Assembly: GCA_033296885.1 (NCBI GenBank)
Contig: MU863892.1
Location: 186,001-250,000 of the forward strand
DNA: 64,000 nt
Reading direction: 5' to 3'
Source of the DNA: Triangularia verruculosa
Lineage: Eukaryota; Ascomycota; Sordariomycetes; Sordariales; Podosporaceae
Part shown: positions 10,994 through 22,153 of the stretch, in pieces
Numbering within the stretch: position 1 is the first letter of the stretch
How the letters are laid out: every line of letters begins with the position of its first letter
The notes under the pieces: generated by a model
What the model was told of the DNA's origin: nothing
The model's input: the letters and a program-made list of their open reading frames with translations, nothing else
Databases searched by the model: none
Program-made: the position numbers and the translations under genes

Positions 10994-13141
10994 GGTGTGT
11001 TGGAGTTTTGTTTTCGAATTCAAATGAAGGTGAGCAAGTTGAATTGCGGACACCTCAACAAAAAGCAAAACTAAAATTGCATAGGTGGCACAGAAGCAAC
11101 CTGGCAGTCAGGTGTCAAACGAAAGAACGAAGCTGAAAACCAAGATGAAGATGAAAACTTGCACTGCCCAAGAGACTGGGTCTGGGAAACAAAAAGGAGA
11201 TACCAAACCCTCCCCTTTTAAAGCAGTAGCATCATGCACTCCACATTTCATCCCCAACTCTGCGGGCACGGAAGCTAATCAAGTCTCCTCAGTCTAGGTC
11301 ATGTTCTAGAAGGAACAATCCCTCAATGCAGTGACTCAAAATTTCCTCGGGTTTTGCTCGGCCTTCCTGTTCAGGCGTAGAAACAGTTGTCCAGTTTCCG
11401 CCTAGCAAGGAAGAAATTTCCCATAGGGTACCCCATCACGGGACGAACGTAGCATCAAGGCCTGAGCACACACACCGGAAACAAGCCGTCTCTTCTGATG
11501 CTTGCTTCCGGTCCGATGACGGCTTTGTGGCCCTACCCATCCGATGACCAGGGCCTTGCTCTCGGCAGTGGTCCACCAAGGAACCACATCCCCGGAATCG
11601 ACCTAACGGGTTTTGTGGCTCCATGTTTCCAGGTGAGCTGATCGCGGACTAGTGAACAGCATGGGAAACAAGGAATTTCTGAGCAGTCAGACAGGGAGGG
11701 GTGCAGTACCCATCGACGATCTAAACGCGAGGACTTCCAAAACTGTCCAATCTCGAGCGGTTCCAACCAGAGTCATGATAGCATTAGTACCTTGATTTCC
11801 TTGCAGGCTGTACATACTCTGCTGCTACGCTACTTAGCGGACTAGAAGTTCCTACGAATACGAGGGCGTAGCGGTCACAGAATGGGCCGCGGCTGATGGG
11901 TCAACTTACCCGGAATTGGAATTGTAGCTTTCCGTTAGTAATGGCGATCGTGTGGGTTGGGTGACCATGGCCTCAAACCCACCTTGGCATTTTGGTGGAC
12001 TCGATGCAAGCCGGGAAAGCTAGGGGCTGTTGATGGCCAAAGTAATCCAACCGTTGTTGGTGTCTTGATCGGAGTCCGCCCAGTGGATGACTTCTGAGGC
12101 TGAAGTCTGAATGACAGGCCCGATTTGGAAGGTATTCACAAGTTACTTACACGCGAAAAGTGGGTAAATTCAGCTCATTGCAATGCCTTGAAGGCGACGT
12201 GAAGAGGAAAAGGCTAACATAACCCTGCGTTTGAAGCTCAGGGTTATCGGTGGATGCACGAGCATGTTGATGCGTCATCGAAAACACAGGGGAGAGCGGA
12301 GCAGAAGACGTGAGGAGCGGTGAAAGTTGGGATGAACTTCGATTCTTGACACATTCGGTCCAAATCCCCAGAGGATCAAGACGCCCACAGCGATAGAAGT
12401 GGCGGGCAATATCATCAGGAAAAGGGCGGTATTCCCAACTGGGCCCAGAACCAGATAAGTTTCCCTGGCGTCGATGAAGGACCCGGCAAGCCACTTCTCT
12501 TCACGATTCCGATTGGCCCCAGGTCTGTGCAAGTGGTCACCTGCCATTTCCAATATCGCCAACAGTCGGTATAAACATCCCCGACCGGCATTGCATCGGA
12601 GGACCCATCAGCTGTTGCTTCTCTTGAGCTCCGGTATCGTTCCGCTTCAGTGTCCTGACCGACATAGGATCTCATTGATGCTTGTTGCTCCAAGGGCGTA
12701 TGGGTGGATGCAACAGACCGCCAGTTGCGTGAAAGAAAGGCCTCGAACCACTATACCCTGGCCCAATCCGAACTGTCTCGTTCAACCTCGAGCTCCCTTC
12801 CAGAACCGCACTGTGGCTCGTGCAACAGATGATGTGATCATGATTCATGAGAGGCGACAACACGCAAAAGAAATTGAATCTGTATGTGTTCTTCCCACCC
12901 AAATTCCCCACCCTGATGAACATTCTCCTTAAACTTCCCAAACGCCGAACCCAGGTATCATATGCAAAAAGAACAGGAAACCCGCTATGATGCGACTGTG
13001 AGCCATTCCCATGCCGCTACAACATCAATGCATCACCCCACCAATCCATCTTCTCGACTCCGTTATTGCGCCTTCGAAACAGAGCTGTGTAAGCACGGGA
13101 AAAGGGGGTATCTCGCCAAATTCGAAAGCCATTGCAAAGCC
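10994..13141. other. Long intergenic region with a possible membrane-protein relic
   Basis: Between the heads of the transporter gene and the tail of the acyltransferase gene. No complete gene model was found. On the minus strand around 12275-12562 one frame contains a convincing hydrophobic helix (LVLGPVGNTALFLMILPATS then IAVGVLILWGF). It cannot be joined to good flanking exons and is treated as a possible relic or short unannotated gene. The rest shows nothing. Confidence 0.4.
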
Positions 13142-14518
13142 TCATGAAACAATGGAAACAAGCCGGTTATAGAGCTTCAAAACAAAGTTGACCAACAGAC
13201 CAACAATGCCAACTACGGCGAAAATCTGCAAGAACTCGAACCGGTAGCGAGTACGGACTTCAGTCTCGAGGAAGCCTTCTTGGTTCTTGCTGGCATCGGT
13301 AGGTGGGCTCGCAGGAAAACGGCCGGTGGAGATATACTGCTCCATCAGAGCATCCTTCTCATACCACCGCTGCCGGAGCCACTCATCGAACTTTTCGGCG
13401 CTGTCCAGAGGAATATCCGCAAGAAGAAACCGGCGCCAGTAGAGGTTAACTGACTTTGGAGGCTGACCACGGAAGTAGGTACCTGAGAGAGTAAAAAGCT
13501 GCTCGCCAAACTTCCCACGACTATCAAAAAGCTTTGTGAGAAACCATACGCATACATAAGAGCGAGGCAGACTTACGGTACCCCTTCATAGGCCACAGTA
13601 CAATCGTACACATAGTCAACAGTGCCCTTGAGTTCGTTCAAGCAGAAGAAGGTGCCTGTGCTTCTTGGAAGAAGCATGTGCTCTGGGTCCTTGACTCCAA
13701 TCTTCTCGGCCCACTTCGCAGACTTATTCCGTCCATTCTGCGATGCGTTGGTGCCTTCTGGGAAGAGGAGCAGCCACATTGGGTTAAGGTATTTCGTGCC
13801 ATCGGGCGTCGTGGTGTGTGTTTTGAGCTTGCCGAGACGATGCGCCATCCGCGGCTGGTCGACAGCCATCTTCCGTGACATGAAGATGAAGCCATAAAAC
13901 ACCATTCCTAAACCTGCAATAGGAATGTACTTGAGAGACTCCTTCAAAATGATGTAGACATAGCCATGCATTTGAGGACTATTGGCGTAACCAATCCACC
14001 ACAGATACAGCCAGTCTGTGTAGATCTGCGCGCTCTTGTTAGCTAATCCTGACAACATCGTAACAGAGAGACAAGACGTACCTGATGATTCGCAATCATC
14101 ACCATACGCTCTGGGAAGGAAAACTCAACCCTGCCATCCCTTGTCTTCTTGATCTGGCCGGCCACAGACGCATCCCCGCTTATGCGTATCGTGGTAGGAC
14201 CCCACCAGTGTGTCGAAGTTGTAATCAACAGCCCGAAGGACTGTTTCGTTAGAGCCATGTAGGAGTAGTAGAGGTCGCGGTCGACATAGTAAAGCGGCGC
14301 CCCGATCAGTTGCGTGAGATTGATACTACAAATAACATGGTCAACTACGATGTCTAGGAATATGAACAGTGTAATGGAACCTACGCAAGACAGCCTGCCA
14401 TGAAGTAGATGAAGAAGGAAAATCCTCTCAGAATCTGGACCACTTTTCCATGTTTCTCTTTCCCAGATGGATGAACTGGAGCAACGGCCGGAGCCGCCGC
14501 TTTGGTAGTAACCGTCAT
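13142..14518 (-). CDS. Lysophospholipid acyltransferase (PlsC; LCLAT1/CST26-like)
   Basis: Acyl-CoA-dependent acyltransferase of the LPLAT/AGPAT superfamily, likely in the ER, remodelling phosphatidylinositol or making phosphatidic acid. Four exons: 14518-14385, 14325-14082, 14025-13577 and 13520-13142, giving 401 residues. Catalytic NHx4D box is NHQIYTD, with H125 and D130. The glycerophosphate-binding FPEGT box is at 214-218. There is one hydrophobic segment near the N-terminus (about residues 33-50) and another near the C-terminus (FAVVGIVGLLVNFVL), as in LCLAT1. The third acceptor is the TTGATAG at 13521-13522. The stronger-looking CTCTCAG 34 bases further would break phase, while the chosen site restores the conserved RGKFGEQLFTLSGTYFRGQPP. 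Confidence 0.93.
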
Positions 14519-15430
14519 AGCTTGATTTCGCAACGGCGGGAGAATAACGACGGCGTGGTGGGCTCGTAGAGGTGTGCGACGTGCAGCGCGGAGCCGGGAG
14601 GGGTTGGTGGATGATAGAAGGGCTTTGCTGGAGCTCTTGTCGAGCCCTGTGTGCGAAGCAGAAACAAAGAGGATAAGCACAAGGTTGAAGGCAAGGCGGG
14701 CAGCTGATAAGCGATAGGCGGACGGTGTGGAAGGTCGAAGCCACCGTGTTGGGGTAATCGTAGCCCGCGAGGCGCGGACGGATGCAGTGCAGAGTGCGGC
14801 GTGAAGGTTCCCCGAAACCCCGACCCAACTGGCAGGTCTTATACCTGTCAACAACCGAACTCTGAAGACATCGTCGAGGGGCCGAGGTGTTCAAGTCGAA
14901 CAGACGGGGTCCCCCGTCTAGAATGAAACATCGCAGCTCCGTTCAGGGTACCTATCCGAGGCTGCCGTAGGTGTCGTCATGTCCATGTGCACATGCGCAT
15001 GCCACCTCGTCTATGACTCTGAATTCCGTCTGGCACTTCAGCCAGGCTCCAGCAGTTTGGATGCAGCCGCCCCACCAATCCACCACCAGCAAGCTGGGGT
15101 GGCCTGCGTCTGGAAGATCTGTAAATGCCGGTTCCGACCCAACCAGACGGAAGCTTGGTTGGAGCTAGGACCAACGGTCAAGCTGCCAGGTGGGGTTACC
15201 GGCAATCCTTGTTATCGGGCATTATCTTATCGATATAGACGGATATGTCATCGCCAATTGCTTCCTAGAGACAGAAGACGCTGCTGTCCCTGAGCGCATA
15301 CCCAAGGCTGGAAGACGACACTGCAACCCGAGGACAGGCCTTTGATCAATACACTGCCTGGAAACACAAATTCGAGAGACACCACGTAACGACAGCGCAG
15401 CTGGTGAGCCGGCCAGCCGAATATGTCACC
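14519..15430. other. Divergent promoter region, acyltransferase / NAD kinase
   Basis: About 0.9 kb between two divergent housekeeping genes. An open frame continues on the minus strand upstream of the acyltransferase ATG, but it has no family support and is probably 5' leader. No other feature seen. Confidence 0.5.
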
Positions 15431-16888
15431 ATGCCGAGGCCGTGTTTCTCTGCTCGGGCTTTTGCCTTGCTGAACGCACCTAGCTATACAGTCAAGAACA
15501 CCAGATGTTCACCCGCTGACCAGCCATGGCGAAACTTTTCTCTGTCAGCAAGTCGGAAACAGATTCTCGACGCTGCCACCTTGAACAACCGCATTGTCCC
15601 CCATTACCAACAAACCAAGACGGCCTCGCTGCTCGCCCTGCACTGGCCCGAACCACCACGCAACATCCTCCTCATGCCCAAGCTTCACGCACCACACGTC
15701 ACAGTATCGGCCATTGAATTCGCTAAGCACATTCACAATAACTATCCCGGGCTCAACCTCGTCTTCGAGAGTCATATTGCCAAAACCATACACCAGGACT
15801 TGCCATTCCCAATCTATTCGGCCGCTCCTGCTGATGCCACAGCATTATATGCCGACAAGATCGATCTCGTCACCACTATGGGCGGTGACGGTACCATCCT
15901 ACGCGCCGCTAGTCTCTTCTCTAGTCATTTTAGTGTGCCGCCAATCCTGGCCTTCAGCATGGGCACCCTCGGGTTTCTCGGCGAATGGAAATTCGACGAA
16001 TATAAAAGGGCTTTCAGAGAATGCTATATGAGCGGCTGCAGCGTCAGTACCGAGGACCTCCAGGGCCCACATACCCGGACAGCTACCACCACGGCCATTG
16101 ACGGCCTCCCAGACCCAGACGGCTGGGATGGGGTGCGAGGGAACGGAAAATGCATGGGCCTGAACCGCACGTCCAAGATCCTCCTTCGGAACCGATTACG
16201 AGTTGGCATATACGACAGTGAAGGCCGCAACATCAACGAACACATACTTCCCACATCCACAGCTGAGCCCGCTCTTGGCCTCGAGGGAGAGCCTGTGTTT
16301 ACACCTCAATCTTCGACCCCCAACTCAGCCGGAGGGAGAGGTGGTACCTCGCCCTACTTACACGCCATCAACGAAGTCTCCATCGACCGCGGATCGCATC
16401 CTCATCTCGCCATCATCGATATCTTTGTCAATGGCCATTTCCTCACCGAGGCTGTAGCGGACGGTATTCTCATCAGCACCCCTACCGGATCAACAGCGTA
16501 TTCTCTTTCCGCTGGCGGGTCTATTGTTCACCCGCTCGTCAAATCCCTCCTCATCACACCTATCAGCCCCCGCAGTTTGAGTTTCCGTCCACTGGTTCTT
16601 CCATTGCATACCAAAGTGGTGTTGAGACTCAGCAAGCGGAACCGTGGCAGAGAGTTGCCGGTCTCGATTGATGGCAAACGGCGCCTAGGGGTGACGATTG
16701 GCATGGAAGTTCGGGTGGAAGGGGAGAAACTAGAGAGGACTGAGGATGGGTGGAAGGGGGGTGTGCCATGCGTGATCAGGGCTTCCTCAAAGAGCGACTC
16801 GGAAGGGTTTGGTGAGGACGATGACTCGTGGGTTGGAGGCTTGAATGGGCTGTTGAAGTTCAACTATCCTTTCGGAGCGGGTCCCTAG
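15431..16888 (+). CDS. NAD(H) kinase, probably mitochondrial (POS5-like)
   Basis: Phosphorylates NAD(H) at the 2'-OH to give NADP(H). It is a single exon of 485 residues. Seen: GGDGT active motif at 151-155 within LVTTMGGDGTILRAASLF; the nucleotide loop FSMGTLGFLGEW; NEVSIDRGSHPHL; and the glycine-rich PTGSTAYSLSAGGSIVHP of domain 2. The N-terminus (MPRPCFSARAFALLN...) is rich in Arg, Ala, Ser and Phe and almost free of acidic residues, like a mitochondrial presequence, which is why POS5-type is favoured over the cytosolic UTR1 type. An in-frame extension upstream has no ATG, so 15431 is taken as start. A Gly/Asp-rich insert lies between the two halves (about 205-300), longer than in bacterial enzymes. 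Confidence 0.92.
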   Translation: MPRPCFSARAFALLNAPSYTVKNTRCSPADQPWRNFSLSASRKQILDAATLNNRIVPHYQQTKTASLLALHWPEPPRNILLMPKLHAPHVTVSAIEFAKHIHNNYPGLNLVFESHIAKTIHQDLPFPIYSAAPADATALYADKIDLVTTMGGDGTILRAASLFSSHFSVPPILAFSMGTLGFLGEWKFDEYKRAFRECYMSGCSVSTEDLQGPHTRTATTTAIDGLPDPDGWDGVRGNGKCMGLNRTSKILLRNRLRVGIYDSEGRNINEHILPTSTAEPALGLEGEPVFTPQSSTPNSAGGRGGTSPYLHAINEVSIDRGSHPHLAIIDIFVNGHFLTEAVADGILISTPTGSTAYSLSAGGSIVHPLVKSLLITPISPRSLSFRPLVLPLHTKVVLRLSKRNRGRELPVSIDGKRRLGVTIGMEVRVEGEKLERTEDGWKGGVPCVIRASSKSDSEGFGEDDDSWVGGLNGLLKFNYPFGAGP

Positions 16889-17352
16889 TAGCATCTTGGA
16901 CGGGTGTGAATATTTTATCGGCTGTACAGATGTACATGAGCATGAAGAGATCGATTGTACGAGTGTTGGATGGATGTCGTGTGGATTTGTACAACAAAAG
17001 CAGGGCATGTTAAACGGATGGGTTCGGGGACGGTGGCATAACTGTATTGCGTTGGGCGCTTTGCATTGGTTGTTTCTTGGTTACCTGCATTTACGGGTCT
17101 ACATGGCATCTGATATGAACATTTTTGATACCCTACAATGATAATTTCTCTCCTGTTACCTAGCACATTCCGTTGCTGTTTGGTCGGCCATTCCATACTG
17201 CGCGTGGACATGGAATCTAGACACAGCCATTCAACGCTTTGTGCGTGGTTCTGACCGATGTCGTGTGCTCTCATCACATCATCTACCGTAACTTCGTTGG
17301 AGTGGGACCCCTGATGATGGAAAAAGTAAAAAGAAGAAGATGGGCAGAAGGC
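16889..17352. other. Intergenic region downstream of NAD kinase
   Basis: 3' flank of the NAD kinase gene, running to the terminator of the tRNA-Ser gene on the other strand. No coding signal seen. Confidence 0.5.
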
Positions 17353-17357
17353 AAAAA
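17353..17357 (-). terminator. RNA polymerase III T-run terminator of tRNA-Ser
   Basis: Five A on the plus strand, hence TTTTT on the minus strand, begin six bases past the 3' end of the tRNA-Ser gene. This is the usual Pol III stop signal. Confidence 0.75.
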
Positions 17358-17362
17358 TATAT

Positions 17363-17473
17363 CGTCGCCTGCAGGATTCGAACCTACGCTCCCGAGGGAA
17401 CGCCCTTCCAGCTGGGTGTGGATAGAATCCATACTTTAGCAGGGGCGCGCGTTAACCACTCCGCCAAAGCGAC
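17363..17473 (-). tRNA. tRNA-Ser(GCT) with intron
   Basis: Cloverleaf on the minus strand. The acceptor stem GTCGCTT pairs with AGGCGAC, with discriminator G. The A box is TGGCGGAGTGGTTAACGCG. The anticodon stem CGCCC/GGGCG encloses loop CTGCTAA (anticodon GCT), interrupted after position 37 by an intron of about 29 bases. A long variable arm (TTCCC..GGGAG) marks a class II tRNA. The T arm is GTAGG-TTCGAAT-CCTGC. The spliced length of about 82 bases is normal for tRNA-Ser. Confidence 0.93.
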
Positions 17474-17984
17474 CTGTTTCTTGTTGAAGAATGAGTCAAA
17501 CTTTGGGCTTTTGACTATGGTCCACTAGGAGAGTGGACACCGCTTCAACGTGGCTGCTCGCGAGTTGGTGGTTAATGGAGGGCCAACCGAAGCGATTGGC
17601 GGGCACTACATCTCTCGACAAACATAACACGGCATTGGCTTCAGGGGATGAATGTTCACACAACCCTTTGTTGCCGCAGACGACAGCGACCTGTCCCGGA
17701 TTATCGCTCTTCGGGCCCGGAGACTCGGTCCATGACTCAAGGTTTAGTGCGAGGCCGTTGGGTGAGGCGTACGGCACAGCACCAAAAGGTTGGAGTGTCG
17801 TTGCGTTGGTCATCGCCGGCCGAATTTTACCTCCGTGCATCTCCGGGCTACTCCGGCAGGGGGGAGTCCACGACTTATAAGATGCATCACCGCTTTCACA
17901 AACGATTGACAAACGAGCCTCACATGTCCACAATCACTCCAAAACAAGCTATTATCAAATAAACAAACCTAAACGACCAAAAAA
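17474..17984. other. Promoter region between tRNA-Ser and the FAX-like gene
   Basis: About 0.5 kb without coding signal, serving as 5' flank of the divergent tRNA-Ser gene and promoter of the FAX/GST-like gene. Confidence 0.5.
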
Positions 17985-18849
17985 ATGACCCCTACAATCA
18001 CTGTCTACCGCAACTTCCCCTCCACCCCCAACCATACCTGGTCCCCCTTCGTCAACAAACTCGAGACACGCCTCCGGCTCTCTTCCCTCCCTTACACCAC
18101 TGCCTCTGGCTCCCTATCCCACTCCCCCAACAGCAAAATCCCCTACATCTCCTACCAGCCCTCCCCAACATCCCCTCCCGAACTCCTGAGCGACTCAACT
18201 CTCATCACCCGCCGCCTCATCTCCGACAATCTCCTCCCCGACCTCAACTCCTCCCTCTCCCCAGCAGAAAAAGCTCTTGACCTCTCCATCCGCGCGCTGG
18301 TAGAAGATAAACTCCAGTTCTTCAACACCCGTGAGCAATGGGTAGACAACTACCTCCCCATGCGCGAGGGGGTTCTCGGGTCGGGGGGAGCGGGTCTGCC
18401 GTGGGTGATGCAATGGGTGATAGGGGGTAAAATCTACAGGGATATCATCCGGACGTTGTACGGGCAGGGGACGGGGAGGTATGCTTCTCGGGAAGTGGCA
18501 ATGTTGAAAGAGGAGGTGTGGGAGAGTATAAACGCTTTGCTCCTCGAGGGGAAGACCAAGACCCTCGCGAGGAGGGAGGGAGAGAGTGGCGAGCCATTTT
18601 GGATTCTCGGAGGCGAGGGGCCTACCGAGGCGGATTGCACTGTTTATGGGATGATTGTGGGGAGGTTGATGTGCAGCACGTAAGTTTCTTTCTTCAGGTG
18701 AAATGGTGGATGATGGCTGACGATCAAGATGCAGTGCTGCCCCTGAGACCGGAACACTGGTGCGGAGTTATCCTGTAGTGGTGGATTATGCGAGGAGGAT
18801 TCATGCCAAGTATTTCAGTGATTATGATCTTTGGAAGGAGGAAATCTAG
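17985..18849 (+). CDS. FAX/metaxin-type glutathione S-transferase-like protein
   Basis: Two exons, 17985-18679 and 18735-18849, around a 55-base intron, giving 269 residues. The N-terminal half has a thioredoxin-like fold pattern: TITVYRNFP, then W..F..KLETRLRL..LPY, then SKIPYI. The C-terminal half is helical and ends with GPTEADCTVYGMIVGRL, as in the GST_C domain of the Failed-axon-connections (FAX)/metaxin group. These proteins are usually anchored at or near mitochondria or act as glutathione transferases on xenobiotics. There is no catalytic Ser/Tyr that I can place with confidence, so the activity is open. The gene has the same strand as NAD kinase and sits between two tRNA genes on the other strand. 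Confidence 0.82.
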
Positions 18850-18898
18850 GGGTCAAAAATGTATGGTATGAAGGAGAGGGAAAAGAAAGACAAGAAAT

Positions 18899-18908
18899 AA
18901 AAACAAAA
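18899..18908 (-). terminator. T-rich Pol III terminator of tRNA-Ile
   Basis: On the minus strand a TTTT run begins about seven bases past the tRNA-Ile 3' end, followed after one G by TTTTT. This gives a double Pol III stop. Confidence 0.65.
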
Positions 18909-18914
18909 TATAGA

Positions 18915-19012
18915 TGCCCAATAACAGGATTGAACTGTTGACCTTCGCATGACTTGATATTACCCTTGCGGGAATATTAGTACGACGCTCTAACCAGCTG
19001 AGCTAATCGGGC
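18915..19012 (-). tRNA. tRNA-Ile(AAT) with intron
   Basis: Cloverleaf on the minus strand. The acceptor stem GCCCGAT pairs with ATTGGGC, with discriminator A. The A box is TTAGCTCAGCTGGTTAGAGC. The anticodon stem TCGTA/TGCGA holds loop CTAATA plus one base after a 20-25-base intron just 3' of the anticodon AAT. The variable loop is AGGTC and the T arm is AACAG-TTCAATC-CTGTT. Its 3' end is only 66 bases past the stop codon of the FAX-like gene and on the opposite strand, so it probably lies inside that gene's 3' untranslated region. Confidence 0.92.
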
Positions 19013-19175
19013 TACTGATTTGAGATGTCAAGTTGACATAGCAAAAATTGCGTACATGAGAGACCTTGCATCGATTCATTTCTTGTGCCAGCGATGGGGC
19101 GAGCACCTTGCCTTGATGCTGACCACGTTGAGTGGACTCACAGACAGGCCATACCTCACTGGTCTTGCTTTAACC

Positions 19176-20501
19176 TTATAGGTCAACATCAAGAGCAATG
19201 ATATTGGCCGACACGAATCCCGTCACAAAAAGCCTTGCCTTGTCCTTTCCAAGAGAAACAAGAATAGCAGCACTGGCGGTCCTAATCCTGCTGCTATTAT
19301 CCTCAAAGATGATCCTTGTGTCCCATTCTTGTGCCTTCTTTCCAGGCACTGGCTTCGTGTAGAAAACAATCACCGGGTCTTTGCCGGCTGGGTCTCTGGA
19401 GGTCTGGGCAAGAGCAACGGCTTTTGAGATACCCGGCAACAGAAAACCGCTGCGATCATCGGACTGGCTTGTGGCGAGGGGATCCTTGAAGTAGCTCGGG
19501 TTATCAACCACAGAGTCCACCTCCAGCGTATCCAAAATCGTGATGTTGTAGTTTGAGCTGCCCTTGGGTGACAGCTGGGCGATATGAAGGGTACCGCTGG
19601 TCGCTTGCCCAATCAAGATCTCGTCTTCAGACCGGCCATGACCAAGACCATTGTTGTTGTGCACTCCACTGAGGGCAATGGTGGCTGTCAAACCAGCATC
19701 TGAAGTCTCGACTGGGCTCAGCGAATCAAGCTTGATATGCACAGTGTCTGTCCATTTGGCTCCGTAGTAGACATCCTCCAGCATGCGCATAATGCCATGG
19801 CCAGTGTAGTAGTGGTCGTTGGTAACGTAGACAGAGGTTGGGCTTTCGCCGTAAACATCATTTGGCGTTCGGATCAACGGGTGCCAGATGGATCGAATGT
19901 GCCTGACAGAGTCTGTGCCAATGGTGTGGTGGAAGAGTTCAATCTGCGATCTTGCTTTTGCTTCCTCTCCTTCCGGAGTAGGGGTGGGGTCAGGGAGGTG
20001 ATTGACAGCGAAAATGTAAACGGCTTGGCCGCGGGGCAACTCAGGGTCGTCGACAATGTCAATACCATGGGTAATGAAGGCATTGTCAAAGTTCTCGAAT
20101 TTGAGTCGTCGTGATTCAAGGCCCTACAGAGCTTGGTCAGTTGAGCCATGGTAATAACTGGCATGGAAACTTACCTTGGGATCAATGACATGGATAGAAC
20201 CTGTGCTTTTCGCAGCCACTGCTGGGTTCTCCAAGTTCCCTACTGGGGGGAACCACTGGAAGCGAGTTGCCGCATCGTCTTCGCAGGCTGTGAACAGCAG
20301 ACCACTTGGAATGTGGTGGTGAAGATCTTCGCAATGGGTTGTGTCGGGGATTGAGGTGACTTGTTGTGTGGTGCCAACGTAACCTTCAGGGTAGCTGCGG
20401 AAAACGCCCAAGACTGTCACAGCTCGTTGAATCAGGGGAACAAGGGTGTAGAGTTGATAGGCGAACAGAGCCGCGATGATAGAGTATACCGCCGACCTCA
20501 T
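19176..20501 (-). CDS. Paraoxonase/arylesterase-like lactonase
   Basis: Six-bladed propeller calcium enzyme of the serum paraoxonase (PON) family, hydrolysing lactones or aryl esters. Exons are 20501-20175 and 20123-19176 around a 50-base intron, giving 424 residues. The N-terminus (VYSIIAALFAYQLYTLVPLIQRAVTVL) is a signal anchor as in PONs. Family residues seen: THGIDIV (PON1 H115 position), FAVNHLP..QIELFHH (H134 position), RTPNDVYGESPTSVYVTNDHYY (calcium Asn and NDH), NNNGLGHGRSEDEILIG, and SVVDNPSYF (Asp-Asn pair). All core sites look intact. The gene is divergent from the DUF7730-type gene across 622 bases. Confidence 0.9.
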
Positions 20502-21123
20502 GATGCCGGATTTTCGATAGAATTGGATCCGGCGAAAACTCAGAACTTTTCCATCTCATCTCAAGAAGTTATGATGTTGGGCACATCCCAACCCCTAACG
20601 TCACTCTGCTGCCTCGGCAACATCTTGACGCGGGGTAACTCAACGGTCTTTGTCGGTGACTTGCAGTCATCGGGGAACCATATCCGGATCCTGCAGGACC
20701 AGCATAGATCGCTATTGTCTAGTTATGAATGGGTGGCTCGGAATGGAGTCAACAAACGGAACCCAATCGTCGCACCTGGGGCCGTGGAGACAAGTCCACG
20801 TCCTCCTGCGGGGTGGTGGAACAAGAGACTGACTTCAGTCTGTAGTGTATGGTTGGACTTTCCGTAGGTACATTTGCGGCTTCGAGCACACGGCGTAATA
20901 AGTAACACCGTACACAAAGTGTACGACTGTTGCAATCCTCGATATTTGGAAAACCTTGAAGATGTCGTTGTATTGACCTGTCGTTCAAGGGCAATTGTGG
21001 TGGGCCCAAACGACCCCTGCTCTTCACCCCACCTTCCCGGGAAGCTGAGGCTTGGCATTTCACCCCGCACCATGTTTGACGACCGCTCACCACAATTTCA
21101 CGCTGACACCTTGAGAAGATACA
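20502..21123. promoter_or_regulatory. Shared divergent promoter region, PON-like / DUF7730-type genes
   Basis: The only space between two head-to-head genes (starts at 20501 on minus and 21124 on plus), so it must contain both promoters. No particular binding site is claimed. Open frames across it have no domain support. Confidence 0.5.
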
Positions 21124-22153
21124 ATGCACCTTGTCGCTCGCTCCTCGGAATCGCCGTCGAATCACTTCTTGGCTGACTTTGGATCTTCGCACTCCATGTC
21201 GGACCAAATCCCCGTCACCGAGGTCCGCACAGGGACGTCCCCATCCCCCCATGACCAGCTGCAGTCGTCCTTGTTTGGCAAGCTGCCTGCTGAGTTGCGT
21301 GCTGCCATATATACCGAGATCTTTGGCGGTCAGCGCATCCATCTCAAGTTCACCACGCACCCAATCCGCGCTGATAGGGTAGGTCTGAGAAAGCGTTGGC
21401 GCCATGCCATTTGTGAGCAGTCACCCACAGTGTCTTTCAGAGAGGTTACATCACGGCAGCACCACTGCTTCCTGGCCAGTCGTCGGCGAGTGCTGGATAT
21501 CAACTTGCTCTTCACTTGCCAGCGAGCGTAAGTGTAGTCAATTTAAGAACACAGACCAGGTAAGCTAAACTAGTTGTAGACTCGAAGAAGGGATTCCCAT
21601 TCTGTACCAATCCAATATCTTCCACATTGTCAATGCTGGTACCGAAAGGCTGCCTTCAGACGATCTCCGGAGCCTGCAAGTGAAGATACCCAAGAATTGG
21701 GGTCTCATCAGATCCTTGGAGTTCAAATGGGAGGTGAATATCTTCGATCGGAATCACCCCAGCTTTGTTCCGCATCATTGGGGCCGGGATGGGTATGAAG
21801 CCTTCTGGGATGGTCTCGCCGATATGCCGTCGCTGTCTCAGCTGCGCATCTCCATTATCATGCCTCAGATTCTCATGCTCACGTCACCTTCCGAGCTTCA
21901 AAAGCTCTACTTTGAGCCCATAAAACGCCTAAAGCATTTGCGAAGGTGCGAGGTGATCCTGCCGATATCGTACAGCTCGCATTTCGGTATGAGCCCCGAG
22001 GACCAACGCCTTCCTATCGGTGGGGATGGAGACTACCGTATCAGCTGGGCTACTGTCGACGATGGGCGCCCACTGGCTGCTGAGGCCACCACATCTGCGT
22101 CCCGTCAACTCTCGCGGGCTCTTGCAACCCCCTCACAGCCTGGTGACCCATGA
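21124..22153 (+). CDS. DUF7730-type fungal protein of unknown function
   Basis: Two exons, 21124-21527 and 21580-22153, with a 52-base intron (GTAAGT donor, AAGCTAAAC branch, TTGTAG acceptor), giving 325 residues. The pattern FGKLPAELRAAIYTEIFGGQRIHL, then later LLFTCQRALEEGIPILYQSNIFHI and LIRSLEFKWE, is that of the large filamentous-fungal family annotated as DUF7730, sometimes called F-box-like. The function is not known. The start could also be the second ATG at 21196 (MSDQIP). The first is used because nothing excludes it. The tail after about residue 270 is low in conservation. Confidence 0.8.

Noticed and set aside
13481..13488. Strong CTCTCAG acceptor for the third acyltransferase intron
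   Set aside because: Using it breaks the reading phase and removes the conserved RGKFGEQLFTLS segment; the TTGATAG acceptor 34 bases earlier fits both.
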